From positions 434,001 through 498,000 of the forward strand of contig NZ_BNCD01000001.1 in assembly GCF_014656295.1 (NCBI RefSeq): 64,000 bases of DNA, given 5' to 3'. The stretch comes from Streptomyces sulfonofaciens (GTDB lineage: Bacteria; Actinomycetota; Actinomycetes; Streptomycetales; Streptomycetaceae). Shown here piece by piece: positions 1-8,976 of this stretch; positions within the stretch are counted from its first letter, which is position 1, and the number at the start of each line of letters is the position of its first letter. Under the pieces are notes generated by a model. It did no database searches. It was not told where the DNA came from and was given only the letters and a program-made list of their open reading frames with translations. The translations under genes and the position numbers were made by a program.

Positions 1-965
<965 letters not shown>

Positions 966-1055
966 GTGTGCAAAGGTGCCTCCACGCTAGCGTCATGCCG
1001 GGCGCGATGAACAGAGGGCCCACGCCTCTATGCGAGTACTTGCGATGATCGGTCG

Positions 1056-3053
1056 GTGACCAACATGCAGCCGCCTCCTCCCCCGCCCCCCGGCCGCCGT
1101 CCCCGCCCGGCCTCCGGCGGCTACGGTCCTCCCGGTCCCGAATCCGCAGGTCAAGGGCGCGGCCCGGGCGCCGCGGGGCCGGGCCGCGGGCCTGGCTGGG
1201 CCCCGGGCGGGGAGCGCGAGGAGTACGGCGGCCACGACGGCCCGTCCCAAAGGGCACGCGGGTTCGAGGGGTACGGCGGGCCCGGTGGGTCCGACGGGCC
1301 CGGTGGCCGTTCCGGTGCGCGGGACGGTTACGACGGCAACGACGGCTACGGCGGTTACGGCGGGCGCGACGGCTACGACGGTCGGGGCGCGTACGGCCCG
1401 CGCGACGAGTACGGCCACGGCGGGGACGAGTACGGCCACGGCGGGGACGCGGGCGACCGCGGGTTCCCTGGCCCCGGGCCCCTGCCCGGGCGGCGCGAAG
1501 CCACCGGGCCGCAGGGACCGGACGGGCGCCCTGGACAGGGTGGACGACCTGTCCCGGGTGGACGACCCGGACCGGGCGGGCACACCGGTCCGCCCCTCGT
1601 CGCATCCGGCCCCGGTGCCCCGCAGGCCCCCCACGACCACACACACGCCCACCCCCCTGCCCACGCCCCCGCCGGCCAGGACCATGTCGGCCACTCCCAT
1701 GGCCACTCCCACGGCCACGGCCCCGCCACCCCCGTCTCACGGCATCTGCGCAAGGTGATCGCCGCCGTGCTGATCCCCTTCACCGTGGCGGTCCTGGTGG
1801 GCCTGGTCGCGCTCTGGCCGGGCGGGGCGCCGCCGCACAAGCGGACCGGGGTCGGCTTCGACCGGCAGACCCAGCAGGCCGTGGTGGTCCGCGTCGACAA
1901 GGTGAGCTGCGCCTCCGTGAACGCCTCCGCGGACACCCCTACGGGCGACACCTCGACCGCCGAGGGCAGCTCGGCCCAGCAGGAGAAGGGCGGGACCTGC
2001 GGAAAGGCCACGGTCCGGGTCTCCAGCGGCAAGGACAGCGGCCGTACGTTCACGGAGATCGTCCAGCCGGACGCCCCTCGGCAACTGCACCAGGGGCAGA
2101 AGGTGGTGGTGGCCTACGCGCCCGATGCGCCCAGGGACCTGCAGTACTCGGTGACCGACGTGGACCGGAAGTTCCCGATGCTGCTGCTCGCGGGGATCTT
2201 CGCACTCGCGGTGGTCGTGGTGGGCCGATTGCGCGGCCTCACGGCGCTGGTCGCGCTGGCCGCCAGCTTCCTGGTGCTGACGTCCTTCATCCTGCCGGCG
2301 GTCCTACAGGGGCAGAACCCGCTGGTCGTGGCCGTGGTCGGGTCGAGTGCCATCATGCTGATCGCGCTCTACATGTGCCACGGTCTGACCGCGCGCACCT
2401 CCGTGGCCGTGCTGGGCACGCTGGTCTCTCTGCTGCTCATCGGGGTGCTCGGCTCGGTCTTCATCGGTTGGGCCTCCCTGACGGGCAACACGGACGACAA
2501 CACGGGTCTGATCCACGGCCTGTATCCGTCGATCGACATGAGCGGTCTGCTGCTGGCCGGCGTGATCATCGGTTCACTGGGTGTGCTCGACGATGTGACG
2601 GTGACGCAGACCTCGGCGGTCTGGGAGCTGCACCAGGCCGACCCGACGATGGGCTGGCGGGGGCTGTACCGGGCGGGCATCAGGATCGGGCGCGACCACA
2701 TCGCGTCGGTCGTCAACACGCTGGTGCTGGCCTATGCGGGCGCGGCACTTCCGCTGCTGCTGCTCTTCTCGATCGCACAGAGCGGGGTGGGCACGGTCGC
2801 CAACAGCGAGCTGGTGGCGGAGGAGATCGTACGCACCCTGGTGGGGTCGATCGGGCTGGTGGCGTCGGTGCCGGTGACCACGGCGCTGGCGGCCCTGGTC
2901 GTCTCCGCGGATCGGACCGGCGGCGGAGCGGCCGCCGCCCGGATTCCCGAGCCCGGGGCGCCGGCGGACGGGGTGCCGGTGGCGGCCGGCGACGGCGGGG
3001 CGGTGCGCGGCGGCGGTCAGAAGGCCGGCAGGGGACGGCGGCGCAGGCACTGA
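1056..3053 (+). CDS. YibE/F-family multi-pass membrane protein with Gly/His-rich N-terminal extension
   Basis: A 665-residue protein with a GTG start. The first ~230 residues are low complexity (Pro/Gly/Arg, repeated DEYGHGG units) and end in a His-rich stretch (HDHTHAHPP, HSHGHSHGHG). TM1 (AVLIPFTVAVLVGLVALW) is followed by an extracytoplasmic-looking domain with two cysteines and then a cluster of TM helices. This cluster contains the YibE/F signature region around GVIIGSLGVLDDVTVTQTSAVWEL. YibE/F proteins are suspected transporters with unknown substrate. The His-rich segment suggests metal binding, but this is inference. The C-terminus is a basic Gly-rich tail. It is transcribed divergently from thiC and convergently with the small DUF5326 gene. 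Confidence 0.85.
   Translation: MTNMQPPPPPPPGRRPRPASGGYGPPGPESAGQGRGPGAAGPGRGPGWAPGGEREEYGGHDGPSQRARGFEGYGGPGGSDGPGGRSGARDGYDGNDGYGGYGGRDGYDGRGAYGPRDEYGHGGDEYGHGGDAGDRGFPGPGPLPGRREATGPQGPDGRPGQGGRPVPGGRPGPGGHTGPPLVASGPGAPQAPHDHTHAHPPAHAPAGQDHVGHSHGHSHGHGPATPVSRHLRKVIAAVLIPFTVAVLVGLVALWPGGAPPHKRTGVGFDRQTQQAVVVRVDKVSCASVNASADTPTGDTSTAEGSSAQQEKGGTCGKATVRVSSGKDSGRTFTEIVQPDAPRQLHQGQKVVVAYAPDAPRDLQYSVTDVDRKFPMLLLAGIFALAVVVVGRLRGLTALVALAASFLVLTSFILPAVLQGQNPLVVAVVGSSAIMLIALYMCHGLTARTSVAVLGTLVSLLLIGVLGSVFIGWASLTGNTDDNTGLIHGLYPSIDMSGLLLAGVIIGSLGVLDDVTVTQTSAVWELHQADPTMGWRGLYRAGIRIGRDHIASVVNTLVLAYAGAALPLLLLFSIAQSGVGTVANSELVAEEIVRTLVGSIGLVASVPVTTALAALVVSADRTGGGAAAARIPEPGAPADGVPVAAGDGGAVRGGGQKAGRGRRRRH
1404..1445. 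repeat. 21-bp tandem direct repeat (two copies) inside the YibE/F gene
   Basis: Two adjacent identical 21-base units (1404-1424 and 1425-1445) each encode DEYGHGG in the N-terminal extension of the YibE/F protein. They mark a low-complexity segment likely to vary in length between strains. Confidence 0.9.
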
Positions 3054-3181
3054 CCACGCGCGCCACCTGCGACGGCCCACGTACGCGCGGTCCCAACGGC
3101 CCACGTGCGCACGACACCGACAGCACACGAGTACCTGACTTTCGTCCGGGCACGGCCGCCGTGGTCGGCGGCCGACGCGAC

Positions 3182-3240
3182 CGGCACGAGCGATGCGGCC
3201 GACGCGACCGATCCGGTCGGCACGAGCGATGCGGCCGACG
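3182..3240. repeat. 23-bp direct repeat pair, 36-bp spacing
   Basis: CGGCACGAGCGATGCGGCC followed by GACG occurs at 3182-3204 and again at 3218-3240 in the non-coding gap between two convergent genes. No coding frame is convincing here. Function unknown. Confidence 0.7.
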
Positions 3241-3245
3241 TGCCC

Positions 3246-3276
3246 CGCGCGGACGCCCGCGCGGGCGTCCTGCGCG
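3246..3276. terminator. Perfect GC palindrome between convergent genes (likely bidirectional terminator)
   Basis: GGACGCCCGC followed by its exact complement GCGGGCGTCC (3251-3270), extended by CGCGC/GCGCG with a one-base bulge. It lies just after the stop of the small DUF5326 gene and downstream of the YibE/F gene, so it can stop transcription from both sides. There is no U-tract, as is usual in Streptomyces. Confidence 0.6.
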
Positions 3277-3495
3277 TCACCAGCCGCCGTGTGAGGACTT
3301 GTTCGACATGAACTTGCGTATCACGTACAGCAGCCCGCCCACGATCGCGACGAACACGAGCACCTTGAAGAGCAGCCCTATGAGGAAGGTGAGTATGCCG
3401 ACGATCAGCCCGCCGAACACGAAGAGGGCGATGACCGGTATCACGACCCATTTGAGCCACCAGGGCATGCCCGCGAAGATCCCACGCACCGCCAT
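3277..3495 (-). CDS. Small membrane protein, DUF5326-like
   Basis: A 72-residue protein. A short amphipathic start with WWLKWV is followed by two hydrophobic helices (VIPVIALFVFGGLIVGILTFLIG and VLVFVAIVGGLLYVIRKF), separated by a lysine-containing turn, and a polar tail. This matches the small actinobacterial DUF5326 family, which has no established function. It stands alone, convergent with the YibE/F gene. The 278 bases on its 5' side, up to the cupin gene, hold no other gene I can support. Confidence 0.75.
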   Translation of the reverse strand: MAVRGIFAGMPWWLKWVVIPVIALFVFGGLIVGILTFLIGLLFKVLVFVAIVGGLLYVIRKFMSNKSSHGGW

Positions 3496-3773
3496 CGTCC
3501 TTACCGTCCTTAACTTCTACGACCTCTACAACCTCTGCGCCGCCGCGGACCCGAATTCCCGGGGGGCCGCACGGCCCGGTGCCCGCGCACCGCGGCTGTG
3601 TCGTGCTTTCGATGCTAAGCGGCCCGGAGGCAAGACGGAGGTCCCGGCGGCCCTTGTCCTTCCCTGACCCGTCCCCTAGGGAATCCGGGGCTCCGGCCCC
3701 CGAGGCCGGCACGGGCTTCCCGCCACCGCCCTCCCACCGCGCACCGGCCGCCCCTGCGGCACGGAACAGCAGG

Positions 3774-4094
3774 TCAGCTTCCCTCCGGCGGAGAGAAGAC
3801 CACCAGTACCCGCAGGTCCTCGGTGATGTGGTGGAACTTGTGCGGCACTCCGGCTGGGACGTACACCACACTGCCGCGGGCGACCTGGGTGCTCTCGGTG
3901 CCGACGGTGACGGCGGCGCGGCCGCTGACCACGAAGTAGACCTCGTCCTGGCGGTGCGGCTGCTGCGTGTCGAGGGCTCCGGCGTCGAGTGCGTAGAGAC
4001 CCACTGACATGTTCCGCTCACGGAGGAACTGGAGGTACGCCCCGTCGTTCGCGGCGCGCTCCGCGTCCAGCTCGTCAAGTCGGAATGCCTTCAT
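3774..4094 (-). CDS. Cupin-domain protein
   Basis: A 106-residue single-domain cupin starting MKAFRLDELDAER. A longer in-frame extension upstream is compositionally unlike protein, so I took the ATG at 4094. The cupin motifs are visible: PHRQDEVYFVVSGRAAV (metal-ligand His and Glu), then GSVVYVPAGVPHKFHHI (second metal-binding motif with His). A metal-binding beta-barrel is expected; the substrate cannot be read from sequence. It stands alone and is divergent from the holin-like gene at 4248. Confidence 0.8.
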   Translation of the reverse strand: MKAFRLDELDAERAANDGAYLQFLRERNMSVGLYALDAGALDTQQPHRQDEVYFVVSGRAAVTVGTESTQVARGSVVYVPAGVPHKFHHITEDLRVLVVFSPPEGS

Positions 4095-4247
4095 CGCCCT
4101 GTCCGCCCCTCGTACGCCGTGTGGCCGTCCACCGGGTGGCCGCCGATCCATGGCCCGTGGCCCGTGGCACATGGCCGTGGCCCGTGACCCGTGGCCCTGC
4201 TCACGATCCATCCCGGATGGTCTCCCGTGTCTGCGACGATCAGACAC

Positions 4248-4625
4248 ATGAAGAATTTCCTAGTCAAGACGATCGCCAACGCGGCGGCCCTGGCCGTGGC
4301 GGTGTGGGTGCTCGACAAGATCACTCTCACCGGAGGCAGCACCGGCGGCAAGGTGCTCACGCTGATCATCGTCGCGTTGATCTTCGGCTTGGTGAACGTC
4401 CTGGTCAAGCCCATCGTGAAGGTGCTGACGTTCCCCCTGTTCATACTCACCCTGGGGTTGATCACGCTGGTGGTCAACGCCCTGATGCTGCTGCTGACCT
4501 CCTGGGTCGCGGGCAAGCTGGACGTGAGCTTCCACGTCGAGGGCTTCTGGACCGCGGTGCTGGGCGGTCTGATCGTCTCCGTGGTGTCCTGGGCGCTGCA
4601 CCTCGTCCTGCCCGACGAGGACTGA
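4248..4625 (+). CDS. Phage-holin-family-like four-helix membrane protein (YvlD type)
   Basis: A 125-residue protein with four predicted TM helices in a short hairpin arrangement (AALAVAVWVLDKI, VLTLIIVALIFGLVNVLV, LFILTLGLITLVVNALMLLL, FWTAVLGGLIVSVVSWAL) and an acidic C-terminus (PDED). The NVLVKPIVKVLTFPL loop is typical of the COG1950/YvlD group annotated as phage holin family. No phage genes lie nearby, so this is a chromosomal membrane protein of unknown role and not a lysis gene. It sits 8 bases before the phosphatase gene and is probably co-transcribed with it. Confidence 0.8.
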   Translation: MKNFLVKTIANAAALAVAVWVLDKITLTGGSTGGKVLTLIIVALIFGLVNVLVKPIVKVLTFPLFILTLGLITLVVNALMLLLTSWVAGKLDVSFHVEGFWTAVLGGLIVSVVSWALHLVLPDED

Positions 4626-4633
4626 GGACCGGC

Positions 4634-5149
4634 ATGGCGACATCGGGGCCCGCTCCGCGGCCGTACCGCGTGTGCTTCGTGTGCAGCGGCAACATCTGCC
4701 GTTCGCCGATGGCCGAGTCCGTCTTCCGTGCGCGGCTGGACGACGCGGGCCTCGGCGACCTGGTCGAGGTGGACAGCGCGGGGACGGGCGGCTGGCACGT
4801 GGGGAACGGCGCGGACCCGCGTACGGTCGCCGTGCTTCAGGCGGCGGGTTACGGCAGCGAACACACGGCCCGGCAGTTCGACGCCTCCTGGTTCGCGGGG
4901 CTCGACCTGGTGATCGCGCTGGACGGCGAGCACCTGAGCGCACTGCGTCAGCTCTCGCCCACCGGGGCGGACGCCAAGAAGGTGCGGCTGCTGCGCTCCT
5001 ACGACCCCGCCGTCGACGGCGACCTGGACGTACCGGACCCTTATTACGGCGGTATCGACGGTTTCGAGACCTGCCTGGAGATGGTGGAGGCGGCCTGCGA
5101 GGGGCTGCTCGCCGCCGTCGCCGAGGCGGTGGAGGGCAGGACGGCATGA
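4634..5149 (+). CDS. Low-molecular-weight protein-tyrosine phosphatase
   Basis: A 171-residue cytoplasmic phosphatase. The P-loop CX5RS is intact at residues 17-24 (CSGNICRS), and the catalytic general-acid segment DVPDPYYGG lies in the C-terminal third. It hydrolyses phosphotyrosine on proteins through a phosphocysteine intermediate. Streptomyces homologues of this type (PtpA) influence secondary metabolism. The stop overlaps the ATG of the next gene (ATGA), which points to translational coupling. Confidence 0.93.
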   Translation: MATSGPAPRPYRVCFVCSGNICRSPMAESVFRARLDDAGLGDLVEVDSAGTGGWHVGNGADPRTVAVLQAAGYGSEHTARQFDASWFAGLDLVIALDGEHLSALRQLSPTGADAKKVRLLRSYDPAVDGDLDVPDPYYGGIDGFETCLEMVEAACEGLLAAVAEAVEGRTA

Positions 5150-6420
5150 CGCACGCGCGCGTGGACGACGACGGGCGGCGGGACGACGCGCCGGGCACCA
5201 CTGGCGTGCCGGGCACGACGGGCCCGGCGGGCGAGACCGGCTCGGCGGGCGCGGGGGCGGCGGTCGAGGGCGACGGCACCCGGCTGGTGCGGGCCGGGCT
5301 GCCCGCCCCGCTGAAGTACGAGCCCACGCTCCCGGGACCGGTGTTCGCGGCCCACTACCACCTGCCCGGCGACCCCACCGGCCCCTACACGTACGGGCGT
5401 GACGAGAACCCCACCTGGACACGCCTGGAGCAGGCCATCGGCGAGCTGGAGGCACCGGGGCAGGAGGGTGTGCGGACGCTGGTGTTCGCCTCCGGGATGG
5501 CGGCCACCTCCGCGGTGCTCTTCTCGCAGTTGCGCGCCGGCGACAGCGTGGTCCTGCCGAGCGACGGCTACCAGGCGCTGCCGTTGATCGCCGAGCAGTT
5601 GACCGCGTTCGGCGTCGAGGTGCGCACGGCGCCGACCGGTGGCGACGCCCAGCTCGACCTGCTGGACGGTGCGCGGCTGCTCTGGCTGGAGACGCCCTCG
5701 AACCCGGGCCTCGACGTGTGCGACGTACGGCGCCTGGTGGCGGCCGCACGCGCGCGGGGTGCACTGACGGCTGTCGACAACACCCTCGCCACCCCGCTCG
5801 GCCAGCGCCCCCTGGAACTGGGCGCGGACTTCTCCGTGGCCAGCGGCACCAAGCAGCTCACCGGCCACGGCGACGTGCTGCTCGGCTATGTGACCGGCCG
5901 CGACGCCGCCCTGATGGCCGAGGTGAAGCGCTGGCGCAAGATCGCGGGGGCCATCCAGGGACCGATGGAGGCCTGGCTCGCACACCGTTCGCTGGCCACC
6001 CTGCACCTGCGGGCGGAGCGGCAGAACGCCAACGCCCTGGCGCTCGCCGAGGCCCTCGCGGCGCGGTCCGACGTCACCGGGCTGCGGTATCCCGGACTGC
6101 CCGGGGACGCGGCGCACGAGGTCGCCGCCCGGCAGATGCGGCGCTTCGGGTGCGTGGTGTCGTTCACGCTCGCCACGCGCGCGCGTGCGGAACGGTTCCT
6201 GGCCGCGCTGCGCCTGGTCGACGACGCGACGAGCTTCGGCGGGGTGCGCTCCACCGCGGAGCGCCGCGGCCGCTGGGGAGGCGATGACGTGCCCGAGGGC
6301 TTCATCCGCTTCTCCGCCGGGGCCGAGGACACCGCGGACCTGGTACGGGACGTCCTGCACGCCCTGGACACCGCGGCGGGGGAACCCGCAGGCAGTGACG
6401 GCCCGGGCAGCGACGGCTGA
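5146..6420 (+). CDS. Cystathionine gamma-lyase/synthase-type PLP enzyme (Cys/Met metabolism family)
   Basis: A 424-residue PLP-dependent enzyme of the Cys/Met metabolism fold. A Gly/Ala/Thr-rich ~45-residue extension precedes the domain. Visible features are YTYGRDENPTWTRLEQ, the cofactor-stacking region VFASGMAATSAVL, LWLETPSNP, VDNTLATPLGQRPL, and Schiff-base Lys236 in SGTKQLTGH. The C-terminal specificity region has SFGGVRSTAERR and FIRFSAGAED. Gamma-lyase and gamma-synthase cannot be separated by eye. ATGA overlap with the phosphatase gene indicates one operon, a pairing seen in other streptomycetes. Confidence 0.9.
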   Translation: MTHARVDDDGRRDDAPGTTGVPGTTGPAGETGSAGAGAAVEGDGTRLVRAGLPAPLKYEPTLPGPVFAAHYHLPGDPTGPYTYGRDENPTWTRLEQAIGELEAPGQEGVRTLVFASGMAATSAVLFSQLRAGDSVVLPSDGYQALPLIAEQLTAFGVEVRTAPTGGDAQLDLLDGARLLWLETPSNPGLDVCDVRRLVAAARARGALTAVDNTLATPLGQRPLELGADFSVASGTKQLTGHGDVLLGYVTGRDAALMAEVKRWRKIAGAIQGPMEAWLAHRSLATLHLRAERQNANALALAEALAARSDVTGLRYPGLPGDAAHEVAARQMRRFGCVVSFTLATRARAERFLAALRLVDDATSFGGVRSTAERRGRWGGDDVPEGFIRFSAGAEDTADLVRDVLHALDTAAGEPAGSDGPGSDG

Positions 6421-6424
6421 GGTT

Positions 6425-6450
6425 CTCCAGCGGCAGTCGGGGCGCTGGAG
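6425..6450 (+). terminator. Short hairpin after the PLP-enzyme gene
   Basis: CTCCAGCG and CGCTGGAG pair across a 10-base loop, starting 5 bases after the stop codon. It is a plausible weak terminator. Confidence 0.45.
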
Positions 6451-6572
6451 GTGCAGGGGGCTCTGGGGATACGTGTGCCGGTAGGGGAGCATGGGGCGGT
6501 AAGGGGTCATGGAACCGCAAGGAAGCATGCCCCGGGGAGCCTCAGGCCCGCCGCCCACGCGAGGAGGACGCA

Positions 6573-7385
6573 ATGGAGCACGACGACGCAGCACCGGCGC
6601 CGGCTACCCCCAGGATCGACACCAGCAAGGCCCACTCTGCGCGTGTCTACAACTACATCCTGGGCGGCAAGGACAACTATCCCGTCGACGTGGCGGCCGC
6701 CGAGGCCCTGCTGGACGCCTGGCCGAAGCTCGCCACCAGCATGCGGATCAACCGCGACACGATGCGGCGGATGGCGCGCTGGCTGGCGACCGAGGCCGGC
6801 ATCCGGCAGTTCCTCGACATCGGCACCGGGCTGCCGACCTCGCCCAACCTGCACGAGGTGGTGCAGGAGGTCGCGCCGGAGAGCCGGGTCGTCTACGTCG
6901 ACAACGACCCGATCGTGCTGGCCCACGCCCGTGCCCTGCTCACCAGCAGTCCCGAGGGGCGTACGGCCTATATCGACGCCGACATGCGCAGCCCCGAGAA
7001 GGTGCTCCGCTCGCCCGACCTGCTGGAGACGCTCGACCTCGGCAAGCCGGTCGGCGTGACCCTGATAGCGATGCTGCAGTTCGTGGCGGACGCGGAGAGC
7101 CTGGTGCGTCAGTTGACCGCGGCCCTGCCGTCCGGCAGCCATGTGGCGCTGACGATCGCCACCGGGGACCTGACCCCCAGTGAGGTGAAGGCCATGGCCG
7201 AGGAGTACACCCGTCGGGACGTGCCCATGTTCCTGCGCACCCGGAGCGAGGTCGAGGCGCTCTTCGCGGGTCTGGAGATGGTCGGCCCCGGAGTGGTCCC
7301 CATGAACCGCTGGATGCCGGAGCCCGGTGACGAGATCCGCGACGACGACGTCAACATGTACGCCGGTGTGGGACGCGTGCCCTGA
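6573..7385 (+). CDS. SAM-dependent methyltransferase, DUF574 type
   Basis: A 270-residue protein of the actinobacterial DUF574/Methyltransf_19 family. The family hallmark SKAHSARVYNYILGGKDNYPVD is split across residues ~14-35. The SAM-binding loop FLDIGTGLPTSPNLHEVV and the acidic VYVDNDPIVLAHARALL follow, with the late motif LRTRSEVEALFAGLEMVGPGVV. These proteins are numerous in Streptomyces and their substrates are mostly unknown. It starts 150 bases after the previous gene, with a purine-rich GAGGAGG upstream of the ATG, and is followed closely by the convergent VanZ gene. Confidence 0.9.
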   Translation: MEHDDAAPAPATPRIDTSKAHSARVYNYILGGKDNYPVDVAAAEALLDAWPKLATSMRINRDTMRRMARWLATEAGIRQFLDIGTGLPTSPNLHEVVQEVAPESRVVYVDNDPIVLAHARALLTSSPEGRTAYIDADMRSPEKVLRSPDLLETLDLGKPVGVTLIAMLQFVADAESLVRQLTAALPSGSHVALTIATGDLTPSEVKAMAEEYTRRDVPMFLRTRSEVEALFAGLEMVGPGVVPMNRWMPEPGDEIRDDDVNMYAGVGRVP

Positions 7386-7445
7386 GCGGCGCTCGACGGG
7401 GTGGCACGGCGCACTGCGGCGTGTCGAGGCGGCACGGCGCGTCCG

Positions 7446-8804
7446 CTAGGAACGGGGGCCGAGCAGGACCTGGCCGCGGGCCCCGGCGGCCGCGGCTGCC
7501 TCGGTCCTGACGGGCGTGCGGTCGCCGGACACGGACGCGGTGGGGGCCGCGGGGGCACCGGACACGGACGCGGCCACGGCTCCCGTGGTGGTCCGCGTGG
7601 CGGCGGTCCGGGCCCGGCGTGCGCGGGCGTGGGGCAGGGCCTCGTTCCGCACGCCGGAGGCCACTTCATGGATGCCGAGTCCGCCGGAGCGGCGCCGCGC
7701 CAGCACCGCGTACGTCCCGAGCGCGCCGAGGAGCAGCACCACCAGGAGGGTCTGCGCGGGGTGGTAGGCCATGAGGTACAGCGCGCCTGTGTCGCCCCCC
7801 TGCCGGGCGTGGTCCAGCACGGTGGACGGTGAGGGGTCGAACAGCAGTGCCGCCGGCAGGGCCGCACCGGAGGTCAGCAGGGGCAGGGTGACGACGCCGA
7901 GGACCAGCGCGCGCACGGCGAGCCGCCAGGGCGCGGGCCGACCGCCGCCGGCCGTCACCAACCTGAGCAGCAGCAGTCGCTTGCCGGGGGTCGCACCGGT
8001 CAGCCACGGCAGCAGCACGAACCAGACCGCGAAGACCACCGGCGGCACGCGCAGCACGTTCTGCATGCCTCCGTCGCCCACGTAGGCCATGGCCAGCACG
8101 CCGAACGCGGTGGTCGACGCGACTCCGATCAGGTCCACCGCCAGTGCCGTCAGCCGTCGGCCGAAGGCCACCGGGCGGCGGGCGAGCACCCGGTCGTCCA
8201 GCGTCTCCATGGTGGGCAGCAGGCGGGCCGGGCGGCCTGCGAGGACCCAGCCGACGACCGCTCCCGCGGTGTTGATGAGCAGGTCGTCCACGTCGAAGAG
8301 GCGGTACGGGCACGGGTAGGCGCCCCAGAGGCCGGTGCCCTGGGTGAGTTCGAAGAACAGCGAGGCGCCGAAACCGGCCGCGGCTGCGGCCCGGATGCCG
8401 CGGCGGAAGTGGTAGCGCAGGAAGACGCCCAGCGGCAGCAGCAGGATCAGGTTGAAGACCGCTCCGGCGACCGCCGGGTTGTGCAGGACCAGGGCGTTCA
8501 GCGTGGTCTTGTGGTGTGCCTCCTTCCAGATGTCGCTGAAGGTGTTGCCCGGTATCCACTGCGGGTGGGCGACGGGCGCGAAGGTGCGGCACATGTCCTG
8601 CGTGCGCCTGGGCAGCGGCACGACCGTCATGCAGACGGCGGTGACCGCGTAGTAGAGGAAGCCGGAGAGGCTCAGCGCGCGCCACTGCGAGAGCACGCCG
8701 TGCCGCCGGTAGAGGACCACGGCCGTCGGCAGGAAGAGCGCCAGCGCGAGCAGGGGGAAGAGGGCGGCGGCCGTCTTGATCGGCAGTACGTAGGCGGCGG
8801 TCAT
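7446..8804 (-). CDS. VanZ-domain plus RDD-domain membrane protein
   Basis: A 452-residue multi-pass protein. Residues ~1-195 form a VanZ-like domain (NLILLLPLGVFLRYHFRRG, FFELTQG, RLFDVDDLLINTAGAVVGW). After a linker follows an RDD-like domain (AFGRRLTALAVDLIGVA, then TPGKRLLLLRLV). The C-terminal ~60 residues are Ala/Thr/Val-rich and probably disordered. VanZ-type proteins have been linked to low-level teicoplanin resistance; the molecular role here is unknown. A TATAC-rich palindrome lies just upstream of the start, suggesting specific regulation. Confidence 0.85.
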   Translation of the reverse strand: MTAAYVLPIKTAAALFPLLALALFLPTAVVLYRRHGVLSQWRALSLSGFLYYAVTAVCMTVVPLPRRTQDMCRTFAPVAHPQWIPGNTFSDIWKEAHHKTTLNALVLHNPAVAGAVFNLILLLPLGVFLRYHFRRGIRAAAAAGFGASLFFELTQGTGLWGAYPCPYRLFDVDDLLINTAGAVVGWVLAGRPARLLPTMETLDDRVLARRPVAFGRRLTALAVDLIGVASTTAFGVLAMAYVGDGGMQNVLRVPPVVFAVWFVLLPWLTGATPGKRLLLLRLVTAGGGRPAPWRLAVRALVLGVVTLPLLTSGAALPAALLFDPSPSTVLDHARQGGDTGALYLMAYHPAQTLLVVLLLGALGTYAVLARRRSGGLGIHEVASGVRNEALPHARARRARTAATRTTTGAVAASVSGAPAAPTASVSGDRTPVRTEAAAAAGARGQVLLGPRS

Positions 8805-8812
8805 GGCGATGA

Positions 8813-8844
8813 CTATACATCAAGCGTATACACCATGTGTATAG
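8813..8844. promoter_or_regulatory. AT-rich palindromic operator-like site upstream of the VanZ/RDD gene
   Basis: CTATACA (8813-8819) is followed by the palindrome GTATACACCATGTGTATAG (8826-8844), so a TATACA half-site recurs in both directions within 32 bases. It lies 9-40 bases upstream of the ATG, where a repressor would block initiation. The low GC content stands out against the surroundings. The cognate regulator is unknown, and no regulator gene is adjacent. Confidence 0.6.
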
Positions 8845-8976
8845 CCGAAAGGGTTGCGATGGAGGCGCCTCTGAACAGGAACTTTCCACATGTGCCTGTT
8901 CAGGCGCCCCACTCAGCCGTCCACTGAGGCGGGCGGCCTCCCGCGTACGCCCACCCGCCCGGGCGGCCGCCGCCCC

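Noticed and set aside
2375..3667. A 430-codon + strand frame over the YibE/F 3' end and DUF5326
   Set aside because: It overlaps a recognised membrane protein in another frame and reads as Arg/Gly-rich noise.
4248..4625. Prophage lysis gene
   Set aside because: The holin-like family name is misleading; no other phage genes are present, and it is in an operon with a phosphatase.
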